This document shows, in pieces, positions 17,888-27,163 of a stretch of 64,000 nt of DNA. Source of the DNA: Acinetobacter sp. TGL-Y2 (GTDB taxonomy: Bacteria > Pseudomonadota > Gammaproteobacteria > Pseudomonadales > Moraxellaceae). Where the stretch lies: assembly GCF_001612555.1 (NCBI RefSeq), contig NZ_CP015110.1:372001-436000 (forward strand). Reading direction: 5' to 3'. The translations under genes were made by a program, and so were the position numbers. The notes below the pieces were generated by a model that was not told where the DNA came from, did no database searches, and worked only from the letters and a program-made list of their open reading frames with translations. Every line of letters begins with the position of its first letter. Positions within the stretch are counted from its first letter, which is position 1.

Positions 17888-17998
17888 AGAAATGAAATTC
17901 CTTTTTTGAAAACTTCATTTTTTGAATGAGGGGAACCCATCATATCCGAAATTTAAAAAAAAGTGCTGATCTACCACGGGTTAACTTTCTTACTTTGT

Positions 17999-18643
17999 TT
18001 AGAACCAATCACTCGGATCATCAATTAAAGCATCTAACAGGGGTTGCCATTGTTGTTGTATTGCCAAGTATACTTTCTGATTTTTATCAAACACGCTTAA
18101 ACCTTGCATCGCCAATGTGCCGTAAGCTGCACGCTCTGCTATCCACGCCACAGGCTCTTGATCAATTTTGGCAAAAAACTGTTGAATGTCTTTGGCACTG
18201 GCACCTGACGGTTTGACTCGGTTGGCCAGTAAAAAAACCTCAACTTTGCCTTTACGAATGCGCTTAATCTCTTGGATATGTTTAAGAAAACGACGAGTAC
18301 TGTCAATATCAAAAAAAGAAGGCTGTAAAGGTGTGACTACGGCATCACATTCACTAATCAACTGTTCAGCATGTTCACCCGTTAAAGCACCAGGCGCATC
18401 GATAATGAGATATTGAATATGTTTGGGTGCATCGCCAATTGATTTCTCATGACGCCAATCTAAACTTTGAATTTCGGTGGCCTCTTTAGGACGTTGTTTG
18501 AGCCATTGCAAAGCCGATTTTTGATTATCTGCATCTGCCAGTGCCACTTTATATCCTTTTTGGGCAAGTGCAGTTGCAAGTGTTATTGCTGTTACGGTCT
18601 TGCCGCAGCCACCTTTTTGGTTTGCAATCAATATCGTTTTCAT
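17999..18643 (-). CDS. Orphan ParA-family ATPase
   Basis: A 214-aa cytoplasmic ATPase with the deviant Walker A motif KGGCGKTVTA at residues 10-19 and a Walker B-like YLIIDAPGALT around residue 78. It is the ParA/MinD/Soj fold, which moves cargo on nucleoid DNA or membrane. No parB or parS-like array lies nearby, so it is not part of a visible partition pair. Candidate cargoes (chemoreceptors, secretion machines, carboxysome-like bodies) are not encoded in the window. Codon use resembles the neighbouring chromosome. Confidence 0.85.
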   Translation of the reverse strand: MKTILIANQKGGCGKTVTAITLATALAQKGYKVALADADNQKSALQWLKQRPKEATEIQSLDWRHEKSIGDAPKHIQYLIIDAPGALTGEHAEQLISECDAVVTPLQPSFFDIDSTRRFLKHIQEIKRIRKGKVEVFLLANRVKPSGASAKDIQQFFAKIDQEPVAWIAERAAYGTLAMQGLSVFDKNQKVYLAIQQQWQPLLDALIDDPSDWF

Positions 18644-18777
18644 GAGCCTACATTTTTATAAATATGCAAAGGAAGTCCAATTTCTAGCTTAGCATTATTT
18701 TACTAAAAAGCGTGTATACATGACAAAAGTCTAGATCTTGTTTACATTGGGCTGAGTTCACCTTTAGGGAAGCCAAA

Positions 18778-19248
18778 ATGTCCATTTGGATGGCAATGCT
18801 CATAGGGGCATGTATTGGAGTGGTGCTGACCACCATTGTGTTGTCCAGTACACGAAACGGAAAAATCAAAGCTGAATATGAGCAATACATTGCTGAATTG
18901 GAATTAGAGTATCAATAACGGTTAGTACAAGCACAAAAGCGTAGTGTCAATACCAGTCGTGCGGTACTTAAGGGCAAAATGGCAGAACAAATGGCACCGA
19001 TCATGCCTGAGTTTCGGTATTTACCTAGCGATGCTAAATTTTTAGGCGACCCGATTGATTATGTGGTATTTGATGGTTATACCGACTTTAGAGATGGTGA
19101 CGGTCTAGCAGAAGATATTGAAGTGGTGCTGATCGATATTAAAAGTGGCGGCGCAAGGCTGACCAAAGGACAAATGGCGATTGCACAAGCGATTCATGAA
19201 GGGCGTGTTCGTTTTGAGACGGTTCGAATCGATTTTAAAGAAGATTGA
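18778..19248 (+). pseudogene. Membrane-anchored Holliday-junction-resolvase-like protein, interrupted by TAA
   Basis: The frame starts at ATG 18778, with an AGGGA site 7 nt upstream, and encodes an N-terminal membrane helix and coiled segment. After 46 codons an in-frame TAA (18916-18918) follows; the same frame then continues for 110 codons without a shift. The second part (DYVVFDGYTDFRDGD and VLIDIKSGGARLTKGQ) looks like the predicted Holliday junction resolvase-like endonuclease family, including the D and K of a nuclease-type core. Both halves share one frame, so the simplest reading is a nonsense mutation of a Gln, Glu or Lys codon. The distal part could restart at ATG 18979, which has an AAGGG upstream. 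Confidence 0.75.
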
Positions 19249-19460
19249 TTTGAAGGATGATGATTTTAAAGAAAATAGCGAGAAAGTTTGCGTGGGATAT
19301 AGTGTCAATTATCGTCATTGTTCATTTTCAAACACACAATGAAACTCGTTCCAAAGACAAAAAATGACGAATTCACGATATATTGTTACCTTTTTTAAAT
19401 CTTCCTTCTCGTATAAAGCTCTATATTGTTCGTAGATGTAATGAAAATAAGGGTTCAACA

Positions 19461-20018
19461 TTGAAAAAGATATTCTTTGCTGCATTATTGGCAAGCAGTG
19501 CTTTACATGCGCAGGCAGTCCACACCACGGATTATAATATTGCCAAGGGTTTGGCCCCTGTCTCTAATACACAAAAAATTTCAGTGCTGGAACCTTTTCA
19601 TGGTGAGTTTCGTATATTGGGTTCAAAAGAATATACCGATGATGCACAAGCCCAGTTTTCCCCAATAGATTATGCAGTTACGCGTGGTATTTTTACTGAA
19701 CCTGAAATTGCGCGTCAGATTTCAATCAATCAATATGATCGTTATTTAAATTGGAAAATGGCTAAACCACCCATTCCGCCAAAACTGGCGACCCAATTGG
19801 TAAGCAATATGCACATTATTCCTGCCAACCCTGAAATTGCCAAAAAAATTAAGCAAGTTAAACGCGGTGATCTGGTACAAATCGAAGGCGATTTGGTGCA
19901 AATCAATGCCAGAGACTTAGTCTGGAAGTCTGCACTGGATTGGAATGGTGTAGGTGATGGAGCATGTAAATTGATTCGTGTTGATTCAATCAAGTGGGTC
20001 GAGAAACAAAATATCTAA
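19461..20018 (+). CDS. Secreted protein of unknown function
   Basis: Predicted periplasmic protein of about 185 aa. The best start is TTG at 19461, with AAGGG 7 nt upstream. It directly begins a signal peptide (KKIFFAALLASSALHAQA). The open frame extends back to 19383, but that extension has no signal-like pattern. The mature protein contains a repeated KRGDLVQIEGDLVQINARDL segment near the C-terminus and a single cysteine. The segment hints at a small beta fold, but I do not recognise a family. Confidence 0.65.
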   Translation: MKKIFFAALLASSALHAQAVHTTDYNIAKGLAPVSNTQKISVLEPFHGEFRILGSKEYTDDAQAQFSPIDYAVTRGIFTEPEIARQISINQYDRYLNWKMAKPPIPPKLATQLVSNMHIIPANPEIAKKIKQVKRGDLVQIEGDLVQINARDLVWKSALDWNGVGDGACKLIRVDSIKWVEKQNI

Positions 20019-20234
20019 TCTGATTTTTCAGCGTAGATGGATACCATTAGCTTAAGCTTAATATTTGATCATATTTGGCATCTTTGCTAAGGTGGATAAA
20101 TTAAAGCTAGACATATTAAGCTTTATTTCAAATGGATTTGGATGATCAACACACCTAACCCAAGGCTGAAACAGCTTTATCTGTAGACCTCATTCAAACT
20201 CATTCCTTAGATTAACTCCACAAGAGTAATGGAT

Positions 20235-20642
20235 ATGAAAGCCTTGTTTTTACTAAGTGGTGTGATGGCTGGTTTGGCTTTGACGGGATGTCAAAGTTCG
20301 ACACCCCAAGGTGAGGGGCAAATGCATCATTATACCTTAGCGCAAAAATGCCCAAGCTTGATGGTCATGAAAGTCGGTGAAACCTTGGTGTTTAATGCAC
20401 CCGAAAATCCAAGCACAGGTTTTCAGTGGCAATTATTGCAACCTCTAAAATTGTTTAAAGTTGAAGAGAGTTATTTAGCCGGTGAAGCTGAAGAAGGTAT
20501 GTTGGGAGTAGGTGGTGAAAAGTCTTTTCGTTTTCATGCCGAAAAGCCGGGTCAAGAGTTGATTGAGCTGGTTCATGTGCGAGCTTGGGAAACCACCCAG
20601 CAACCTGAACAGCAGTGGCAGTGTCGTGTGCGTATTTCCTAA
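20235..20642 (+). CDS. Chagasin-type (I42) cysteine protease inhibitor lipoprotein
   Basis: A lipoprotein with an LTGC lipobox followed by an immunoglobulin-like domain of the inhibitor I42/chagasin family. All three inhibitory loops are recognisable: NPSTGFQW (for NPTTGY/F), GVGGEKSFRF (for GxGG) and VHVRAWE (for RPW). These loops block papain-like cysteine proteases. An ATG at 20229 is also in frame, but AAGAG is better spaced from ATG 20235. A terminator follows. It may protect the envelope from host or self proteases; no partner protease is adjacent, though a transglutaminase-like gene lies 15 kb away. Confidence 0.82.
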   Translation: MKALFLLSGVMAGLALTGCQSSTPQGEGQMHHYTLAQKCPSLMVMKVGETLVFNAPENPSTGFQWQLLQPLKLFKVEESYLAGEAEEGMLGVGGEKSFRFHAEKPGQELIELVHVRAWETTQQPEQQWQCRVRIS

Positions 20643-20714
20643 TTTATTCCTTCAAAATGTTTTTGAATCTTCAATCTGTGTTACAGCAAAGGTGGATTTT
20701 GGAAATATAGGTAT

Positions 20715-20747
20715 TAAAAAAAGGAACGACTTGAGTTCCTTTTTTTT
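20715..20747. terminator. Bidirectional terminator
   Basis: AAAGGAAC / GTTCCTTT stem with an A-run before and a T-run after. It lies between the inhibitor gene and the convergent lipoprotein gene. Confidence 0.85.
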
Positions 20748-20780
20748 ATTGAAGTTTCCCATGGAGTTTTGTATGAACCA

Positions 20781-21350
20781 TTATTGAGTCATGGAGATCC
20801 AGTGCTGTAACTGAGCTTGTGCAGTATAGTAGTCACTCATATTTTTAACTGCATCCGCTGGATTTTTCAACTCGCCATTGTTCGAGCTTTCTAGCTCTGT
20901 ATAAACTTTGCTTTGATTTTCCCAGTACTGATAAAAGAGACCTTGAATATAACGACCTTGTTCTGTTTTTAAATCTAGTTCCTTCAGCATGTTTAATGAA
21001 GACAAGATCAAATCGCGCTTTCTTTGACTGTTCATTTCTTCGCTCAGTTGACCTTGTTGTTCCAATTTCGCTAGCTCAGTTTCTAAATCATTGCTTAATG
21101 CGTTAAAACTGCTTTGGTATTCATTTAAAAGTGCCACATCATGAGCATCTTGCGGTGTACTGCTAAAAGTTTTAATGGGCTTTGCTTCAATTTGTGCTTT
21201 TAAATCATCAGATGGATCAGTCGATTCTTTAACTTCAGTCTTGAGCGGTGTATTGGATTCTGAACAGGCGGTAAGCACTAAGGGGCTGATCAGGGCTGCG
21301 CTGATCAGCAGAATAGGGGTGAAAAGCGGATGCCGTTTAGATGTGATCAT
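20781..21350 (-). CDS. Lipoprotein of unknown function
   Basis: A 189-aa protein with a long hydrophobic signal ending in the lipobox LTACS, then a Ser/Thr/Lys-rich linker and a mostly helical, charged domain (LSNDLETELAKLEQQG, RKRDLILSSLNMLKEL). I do not recognise a family. It converges on the chagasin-type inhibitor gene and shares its terminator. Confidence 0.7.
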   Translation of the reverse strand: MITSKRHPLFTPILLISAALISPLVLTACSESNTPLKTEVKESTDPSDDLKAQIEAKPIKTFSSTPQDAHDVALLNEYQSSFNALSNDLETELAKLEQQGQLSEEMNSQRKRDLILSSLNMLKELDLKTEQGRYIQGLFYQYWENQSKVYTELESSNNGELKNPADAVKNMSDYYTAQAQLQHWISMTQ

Positions 21351-21438
21351 TCGACTGTTCCTTTGAGTATTTTAAATTTTATTTGAAACGATGCTGTGTA
21401 TGACGCGGTGTGCTACTCAGATTATTCTACACCCTAAA

Positions 21439-22215
21439 TCAGCTGGTTTTTTTAAAGTGATACGCATAGGTGAGATAGGGGAAGCTGATCTCGTCTTGAG
21501 GTTGCTTGGACGTGTACTCTGCGACAATATTTTCAAATTCATTTTTAAGTTGCTGCTGCTGTGCTCTTGGCATTGCTGCAATGAAACTGGTCGAGAGCAA
21601 ACGGTTACTCACCACATTTTCAACTGTGCCTGTATGTGTGTGAGCAAAGACCTTTTTACTTTCAAGTTGAAATAAATTTTGTTGCTCAAATACATTTTGC
21701 CATTCATTGCTGTGAAAACGTGGCGTATCTGCTTCGTATTCTGCCAGTCGCTGCGCCAATGCCTTGACCCAATTTACGGTTTCATCGCGTTGATTCCATA
21801 TCAACGCTAAACTGGCATGAGGTTTGAGTAAGCGGTGCATTTCCGTTAAGGTTTCCATGTTTGCAAACCAGTGAAAAGATTGTGCGCATAAAATAGCATC
21901 AACATTGTGGTCATTTAGTGCAATCTGATCGCTAGAGGCTTGTTGTGTTTGTACCTCAGGATGTATTATTTTCAGTTGCTCAAGCATTTCTGCAATGGGT
22001 TCAACCGCAATAATATTTGTAGTGGCTTGTTTAAGATAATCTAAAAACTTGCCCGTGCCTGCACCCAAATCAATCACTTTGGAGTGGGGATTAATGTTTA
22101 AATCCTCTTTGAGCCAATGCACGATGGCTTGTGGATAGTTGGGGCGAACCTGTTGATACAGTTCAGCGGCAGAACTAAACCCATGTTCAGCAGCAGGGTG
22201 CAATGAATGTGTCAT
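21439..22215 (-). CDS. Class I SAM-dependent methyltransferase
   Basis: A 258-aa cytoplasmic methyltransferase of the UbiE/type-11 group. Motif I is VIDLGAGTGKFLDYL near residue 49; the acidic strand-2 end is IAVEPIAEM, and the later DAILCAQSFHWF and ALIWNQRDE strands match the fold. The substrate cannot be inferred; the FHWF pattern is common in methyltransferases acting on small acids such as trans-aconitate. It stands alone, divergent from the hydrolase at 22338. Confidence 0.85.
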   Translation of the reverse strand: MTHSLHPAAEHGFSSAAELYQQVRPNYPQAIVHWLKEDLNINPHSKVIDLGAGTGKFLDYLKQATTNIIAVEPIAEMLEQLKIIHPEVQTQQASSDQIALNDHNVDAILCAQSFHWFANMETLTEMHRLLKPHASLALIWNQRDETVNWVKALAQRLAEYEADTPRFHSNEWQNVFEQQNLFQLESKKVFAHTHTGTVENVVSNRLLSTSFIAAMPRAQQQQLKNEFENIVAEYTSKQPQDEISFPYLTYAYHFKKTS

Positions 22216-22337
22216 ATTTTGCGCTTTTTAATCTGAGTAGTATCTATAAAATATGACACTTGGTTGAATGCCGAGGCAAGTGAAGGATTGATTCATTTTG
22301 CAAACAAAAGTTATGAGAGCCTTTTTTGGAAATTGCC

Positions 22338-23600
22338 ATGGATAAGCAGATAGTATTTGAAGACGAACACATCAGAGCAATTTACTTAAAGGGAACATCT
22401 GAAACTTTGGTTTTATCCTTTGGTGACTTAATCACACGTGCCAAAGGAAATTCCATTAATGCAGAAAAATCATTAAGTAAATACGAATACAGCGTGATTG
22501 GCTTTATGCCGAAGCAGAAGTCATGGTTTCCTGCGGTGAGTATGTTGGGAGTCTTGGCAGCCATACAGCCTATTTTGGCGCAGTTTAAATCGATTGTGGC
22601 TTATGGCGGTTCTATGGGAGGCTATGCGGCAATTAAATACGCCAAAGCCTTTGGCATGACCCGCGTAGTCGCCATGGTGCCGCAGTATTCTATTGATCCC
22701 ACTGAAGTGGATGACCGCAGATATACTGACTTTTATGATGAGGAGCTGAATGCCAATATGCGCATTCAGGCCGAAGACATTGTAGAAGATTGTGAATATA
22801 TTATTGTTTATGATCCTTATTTTGATTTGGATCGTGAGCATTACGACAAAATTGAACCGTTAATTCCGCAGCTAAATACTTTGCATTTGCCTTATACGGG
22901 GCATGATGCCATTGCGGTGCTCGCAAACTCCGCTTTACTGCATGATTTTATCGAACATCCCTTTGATCGAACCTATTTTTATCAGCAGATTCGCGCCGTC
23001 AAAAAGAACAGCAAGTTCTATTATCGAAGTGTGATAGCACATTTATTGGGTACGCATAATGAAGCTTTAGGCAAAATTTTAAAAACCATTGATTTGCAGC
23101 TCGACAGCACTTTTTTCGATGCCAGTCTTAAGCAAACCATCACCCGAATTTTATTGACCAATAAACGGGTTGATGAGCAAGATCTGCAAAAATTGGGTAT
23201 TTCAGTAAATTTGCCCTTTGAAAATCGAACGCAACTCCTCGACAGTTTTGGCAAAGTTTTGGTTTTCAATGTGATTACGCAAAAACTCGAAAGCTATGAT
23301 CAGCAAGTGATTGATTTAAATGGAAAATACATTATTCCTTTGCATGTGGAAAACAGCGGACTTGCGCAAATTGAGATTAAAAAACAAAATTATTTGATTT
23401 GTATGAATGACCGCCGTGTCACCAAGCTGATTAAACATGATGAATCTTTAAGTTCAGACATGAATCCTTTAGTGATTAAGAAGGGCGCTGATTTTTATAG
23501 TTTGGGATATAAGAATTTATATATGCACTGTGATGAATTGGGGAATTGCATCTTTGAGTCTGACACAGTAAATGAATTACAAAAGTTTGTGGTGAGTTGA
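22338..23600 (+). CDS. Alpha/beta-hydrolase fold protein
   Basis: A 420-aa protein whose N-terminal half has an alpha/beta-hydrolase nucleophile elbow, AYGGSMGGYAAIKYA, near residue 95 and a plausible catalytic His in PYTGHDAIAV. The second half is helical then beta-rich with no recognised domain. Proteins of this shape occur in polysaccharide- or cell-surface-related loci, but no such genes adjoin it. TTG at 22326 opens the frame; ATG 22338 has GGA 7 nt upstream and is preferred. A perfect hairpin follows the gene. Confidence 0.65.
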   Translation: MDKQIVFEDEHIRAIYLKGTSETLVLSFGDLITRAKGNSINAEKSLSKYEYSVIGFMPKQKSWFPAVSMLGVLAAIQPILAQFKSIVAYGGSMGGYAAIKYAKAFGMTRVVAMVPQYSIDPTEVDDRRYTDFYDEELNANMRIQAEDIVEDCEYIIVYDPYFDLDREHYDKIEPLIPQLNTLHLPYTGHDAIAVLANSALLHDFIEHPFDRTYFYQQIRAVKKNSKFYYRSVIAHLLGTHNEALGKILKTIDLQLDSTFFDASLKQTITRILLTNKRVDEQDLQKLGISVNLPFENRTQLLDSFGKVLVFNVITQKLESYDQQVIDLNGKYIIPLHVENSGLAQIEIKKQNYLICMNDRRVTKLIKHDESLSSDMNPLVIKKGADFYSLGYKNLYMHCDELGNCIFESDTVNELQKFVVS

Positions 23601-23630
23601 TTCGGCTTAGACTCATGTGCTTTTTATTTA

Positions 23631-23663
23631 CAAACAAGGCTTTCTATTCGAAAGCCTTGTTTG
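23631..23663. terminator. Hairpin between convergent genes
   Basis: A perfect 14-bp inverted repeat CAAACAAGGCTTTC / GAAAGCCTTGTTTG with a 5-nt loop. The T-rich arm makes it a likely bidirectional terminator. Confidence 0.8.
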
Positions 23664-23668
23664 GTCTA

Positions 23669-24154
23669 TCATGCAATTTTTTTAGATCTTTCTAAACGAC
23701 GATTGGCTCGTTTAAATGTTCCAAAGTCGTTAAAACGCACGCCATTTTCACGCATGACAGGGTAGCAATTTTTCGCAATGGCTTGACGAATATAAAAGGT
23801 ATCACGTACCACAAAGTGATGAATGCCATGTGTGCCGCCAAAGTTAAAGCAAAAGGCTTGCAGGGGCTTCATCCGCCAATCTGTCCAAATTTGGCACTGC
23901 TGAACCACGTTACCGTCTTCGACATCACCATAATAATGAATGTTTGAACTGGTAAAGTGTAAGCTGAGTGTACGTAAGAAGTTCGGTACAGCGATACTCA
24001 CGGCATAGAATTTGGTAGTCTGATCAAACCATGTCCAAATACGATTGGCCGGCTGCTTTATGCTTAGCGCTTTCATGCGGAGTTTCGCCATGCTCATAAA
24101 CAAAAAAGCTGTACCACAAAGCATATAGCAAGGAGTGTGTCTAAAATCCAACAT
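23669..24154 (-). pseudogene. C-terminal remnant of a membrane fatty acid desaturase
   Basis: The 161 codons match the distal third of membrane di-iron fatty acid desaturases. SSNIHYYGDV and the third histidine box THGIHHF are present, with the usual FYIRQ and GVRFND that follow. The first two histidine boxes and the leading membrane helices are missing. The frame can be read back only to a TGA at 24194-24196, giving ILSPEIRHM ahead of the first Met, and the next gene starts 24 bp beyond. The 5' two thirds therefore appear to have been deleted. A divergent TetR gene, also broken, fits a DesT-like regulator/desaturase pair. Confidence 0.65.
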
Positions 24155-24218
24155 ATGTCGGATTTCAGGTGAAAGTATATGATTGGTACAAACTCAGTCA
24201 ACAGCCGAATCTAAAAAA

Positions 24219-24868
24219 ATGAGCAAACAATTAAACCAGCCCAAGCAAGAGCGGACGCAAAAACGCATGGAGTAAGTGCTCAAAAGCACAGGGGGATTGA
24301 TGTTAATTACTGATTTATAAAAGATTTATATTTATGAAGTGGCCAATGCTTCGGGTGTGCCGCGTGCCAGTTTTTTCCGACCAAATACGATTTATTGCAT
24401 CATATTACCTTGCAACATTTGTATGAATTGATAAATCAGCTCAAGACCGTTGGGCTACAAGTAATGGTGTCGAATCCCAATGAATCAGTCACCACGTATG
24501 GACGTTTAATCACGGCGGCAATGATTGAAACCACAGCGAAATTTTATAATCAGTCTAAAATTGCAAGCCTGCTGATTTTAAGTGGACCAGTCACACCGCA
24601 GTCCTATGTGGAATATCAAATAGAACTGCGTAAAGTCAGCAGCGGTATTCGAAATGCATTAACTGCGATTCAGGTCGATGACTATGTACCCTTAAATCCA
24701 GACACTTTAACCATTCTGATTGAGGTGGTGTTTACCTGCATGAAGCACGGTTTTTATACGGAAAACTATATATCAGAAGCGATTTGCCAAGAGGTATATC
24801 GAATGGCGATTGCTTACTTAACCGCATTAAAAAATGATTCATTTCAGTTGGATATAAAGAAGGAATAA
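24219..24868 (+). pseudogene. TetR-family regulator with two stops and a deletion
   Basis: Reading from ATG 24219, the frame gives a TetR-like N-terminus broken by TAA at 24273 and again at 24318. It then continues into a clear helix-turn-helix (YEVANASGVPRAS). At 24371 the frame jumps: FFPTKYDLLHHIT and the whole ligand-binding domain continue in another frame to 24868. The expected family sequence is ...ASIYRFFPTKY..., so about 10 bp (IYR plus one base) have been lost at the junction. Three independent lesions make reading error unlikely. It probably controlled the neighbouring desaturase. Confidence 0.8.
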
Positions 24869-24873
24869 GCCAG

Positions 24874-25104
24874 ATGAGAGAAGCCATTTTCTTATTTTTA
24901 ACGGCGTATACACAGACATTAACACCGGGAAAAATTCAGGCTTCAATGCAGTCATGCATGAATAAAGATCAGCTAAATTCAGAACTCAATAAAAGAAGCT
25001 TTGCCGTACAGCTAAAAGGAAGGACCAATGAAAGCAGTATTTTTAGACCAACATTCTTTAGATCAGCAGGATTTAGATTTTTCAGCATTAGAGGCTGTAT
25101 TTGA
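24874..25104 (+). CDS. Small ORF of doubtful status
   Basis: A 76-codon frame starting 5 nt after the TetR remnant, with AAGGAA upstream of its ATG. Its last 77 nt overlap the next dehydrogenase gene in another frame. The first 50 residues (MREAIFLFLTAYTQTLTPGK...) are plausible protein, the rest is a shadow of the dehydrogenase. I do not recognise it, and it may be another remnant. Confidence 0.25.
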   Translation: MREAIFLFLTAYTQTLTPGKIQASMQSCMNKDQLNSELNKRSFAVQLKGRTNESSIFRPTFFRSAGFRFFSIRGCI

Positions 25105-25993
25105 TGAATGGGTCATGTATCCCCAAACAGCTAGCGAGCAAGTGCTTGAGCGGATTCGTGATGCAGATGTGGTGATTAGCAATAAAGTTCTATTAAATGC
25201 TCAAGCCTTGAAACAAAACCCTCAGCTGAAATTGATTTTGATCTCAGCCACAGGCACCAACAATGTGGATTTGGTGCAAGCCAAAGCACAGGGCATCGTG
25301 GTATGTAATTGTCAGGCGTATGGCACCTCTGCGGTGGCTCAACATACTTTAATGCTGATATTGGCGTTATCCACCTCTGTGATTCAGTACAACCAAGCAG
25401 TCAAGCAAGGGCAATGGAATCAATCTTCTCAGTTCTGTTTACTCGATTTCCCGATTGTAGAATTGGCAGGCAAAACCTTGGGCATTGTGGGCTATGGTGA
25501 ACTGGGCAAGGCAGTTGCAAAACTGGCACAAGCCTTTGGTATGAAGGTGCTGATTGGTGCCTTACCGAACCGTCCTCAGCAGTTGCATCGTATTCCTTTT
25601 CAAGACTTGATCGGTCAAGTGGACTATCTGAGCCTGCATTGTCCTTTAACGGAAGATACCCGTGATTTAATTGATGCTGATGTTTTTGATGCAATGAAAC
25701 CAACGGCATTTTTAATTAACTGCGCGCGTGGGGGGATTGTCAATGAACAGGCATTGGTCGATGCCTTGAAGCAAGGCAAAATTGCAGGGGCAGCTACAGA
25801 TGTATTGTCGCTTGAACCGCCGAAACAGGGCAATATCTTAATTGATGCCTTGAATAACGATGAGATTCAAAACTTAATCATTACCCCACATAGTGCATGG
25901 GGAAGCCGAGATGCACGATAGCGGATTGTCGATCAAATGCTAGAAAACCTCGAAGCGTTTCAACAAGGTACACCTATTCGCCAAGTGAATTGA
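25028..25993 (+). pseudogene. D-2-hydroxyacid dehydrogenase with premature TAG
   Basis: NAD(P)-dependent D-isomer-specific 2-hydroxyacid dehydrogenase (glycerate/hydroxypyruvate type). Seen are the nucleotide site GIVGYGELGKAV, the catalytic Arg in NCARGGIVNE and the catalytic His in ITPHSAWGS. After 297 codons a TAG at 25919-25921 ends the frame. Translation past it gives RIVDQMLENLEAF and a natural stop at 25991-25993, matching the normal C-terminal helix of the family (…AR-Q-R-x-V). CAG to TAG is the simplest cause. The protein would lose 24 residues, all after the active site, so partial function is possible. Confidence 0.78.
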
Positions 25994-26047
25994 TTTTAAA
26001 GTGACTTGATTTAAACCTAAGCGTTTAAAGCATTCATTTTCGAGCAC

Positions 26048-26076
26048 CTAACCTGCTCTTTGTCTGAGAAGGTTAG
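26048..26076. repeat. Inverted repeat in intergenic DNA
   Basis: CTAACCT and AGGTTAG arms separated by 15 nt. The surrounding sequence (GAGAAGGTTAGGGAGAGG) resembles short interspersed palindromic elements found between genes in gammaproteobacteria. No T-run follows, so it is probably not a simple terminator. The rest of 25994-26147 holds nothing recognisable. Confidence 0.45.
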
Positions 26077-26147
26077 GGAGAGGTCTATCATCCTTACATT
26101 GATTTCAAATGCTACTTAATCCGTTGAACACTTTATTTCATTGTGAA

Positions 26148-26801
26148 TTATCGAGGCAGACCTTCATCCGCATCATCATTGCTGGTGCTACTTTGGCTGT
26201 TTTGAGTAGTACTGTTCTGAGTAGTATTCTGTATAGGCAGTGACTGTCTTTGAATTTCAGCTTCAGTCGTTGGACTGTCTTGATTTAAAGCTGGGCTCAC
26301 AGGGGGAGTCTCTTGTACCACAGCTGTAGGCGCTACGGCAGGCGTAATATATTGCGGTGTAGGTTGTTGAGCGGTGTTAGTTTGCTGAACAGTATTCGCT
26401 TGTTGGCTTAAACTGCCACGTTCGATGGGTACATTGTTGGGCGCATTGCTACCTAGAATATTCTCTTTGGTTTTTTTGACTTTTTGCACCGCGACATCAA
26501 TCCCTTCACGGGTATTGTCACGCATAATCACCGCTTGTTCAGAGGTGTATTCTTTGGTGCCGTTCCAAGTGTTATCGACCGTTGGCTTGATCTTGGCAAT
26601 CCCGCGCTCAGTGGCAGCACCTACTTTTTCAGCGGTGGATTGTACTTTCTCTTGAGTTTTTACTGCCAGAACTTTGAGTAAATTGGGATTATCACCATAA
26701 CTTGGTGCTGTTTTTGTGGTGCTATTGGTTTGAGTATCGGCAAAAAGTGGTGTACTGATTAGCAAGGCCGAGCTGAGTAAGGCGATTTTGTTGATATTCA
26801 T
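26148..26801 (-). CDS. Secreted LEA-like/disordered protein
   Basis: A 217-aa protein with a clean signal peptide (NKIALLSSALLISTPLFA). The next 90 residues are highly charged and lack hydrophobic core residues, with amphipathic 11-residue-like repeats (KTQEKVQSTAEKVG, KVKKTKENIL). The C-terminal half is rich in Gln, Thr, Pro and Asn, and looks disordered. This resembles late-embryogenesis-abundant/hydrophilin proteins linked to desiccation and osmotic stress. It is related to the gene at 27164: both share a VDNT...TKE[YF]..E segment. Periplasmic location is likely; function is inferred. Confidence 0.68.
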   Translation of the reverse strand: MNINKIALLSSALLISTPLFADTQTNSTTKTAPSYGDNPNLLKVLAVKTQEKVQSTAEKVGAATERGIAKIKPTVDNTWNGTKEYTSEQAVIMRDNTREGIDVAVQKVKKTKENILGSNAPNNVPIERGSLSQQANTVQQTNTAQQPTPQYITPAVAPTAVVQETPPVSPALNQDSPTTEAEIQRQSLPIQNTTQNSTTQNSQSSTSNDDADEGLPR

Positions 26802-27045
26802 TGTGGCAAGTGTCCCTTTCTCTATGGAGGTTTTGATTGTATTTGCATCATCACCTCATCAAATCTGTTCATAATAGTAATCTGAGCCTCATCGCTGGTG
26901 TAGGTTTTTAACCAGAGCTATACATAAATAATATGAGCAAGTGACTGTAATATTTAATGATTTACAATCAAATTTTAAAAGAAATAAAATCAAAATCCTA
27001 TTTATAAATAGCTGATTTTAATCTGCGCTTAGCTCATCTTCATTC

Positions 27046-27073
27046 AAAAAAGCCCACCAAAGGTGAGCTTTTC
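27046..27073 (-). terminator. Terminator after the second LEA-like gene
   Basis: AAAAGC-CACC / GGTG-GCTTTT stem with an AAA loop. On the minus strand a T-run follows. Confidence 0.75.
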
Positions 27074-27163
27074 TGTGAGTTTAAATGAGGAGGATGATCT
27101 CAAGTGAGCGACGCTCAGCGCAAATTGGATGTTACGCAAAGCTGCTCGTTTCAGGCACAAGGC

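Noticed and set aside
22326..22337. TTG start of the alpha/beta-hydrolase at 22326
   Set aside because: The GGA ribosome site is directly at this TTG, whereas it is well spaced from the ATG at 22338.
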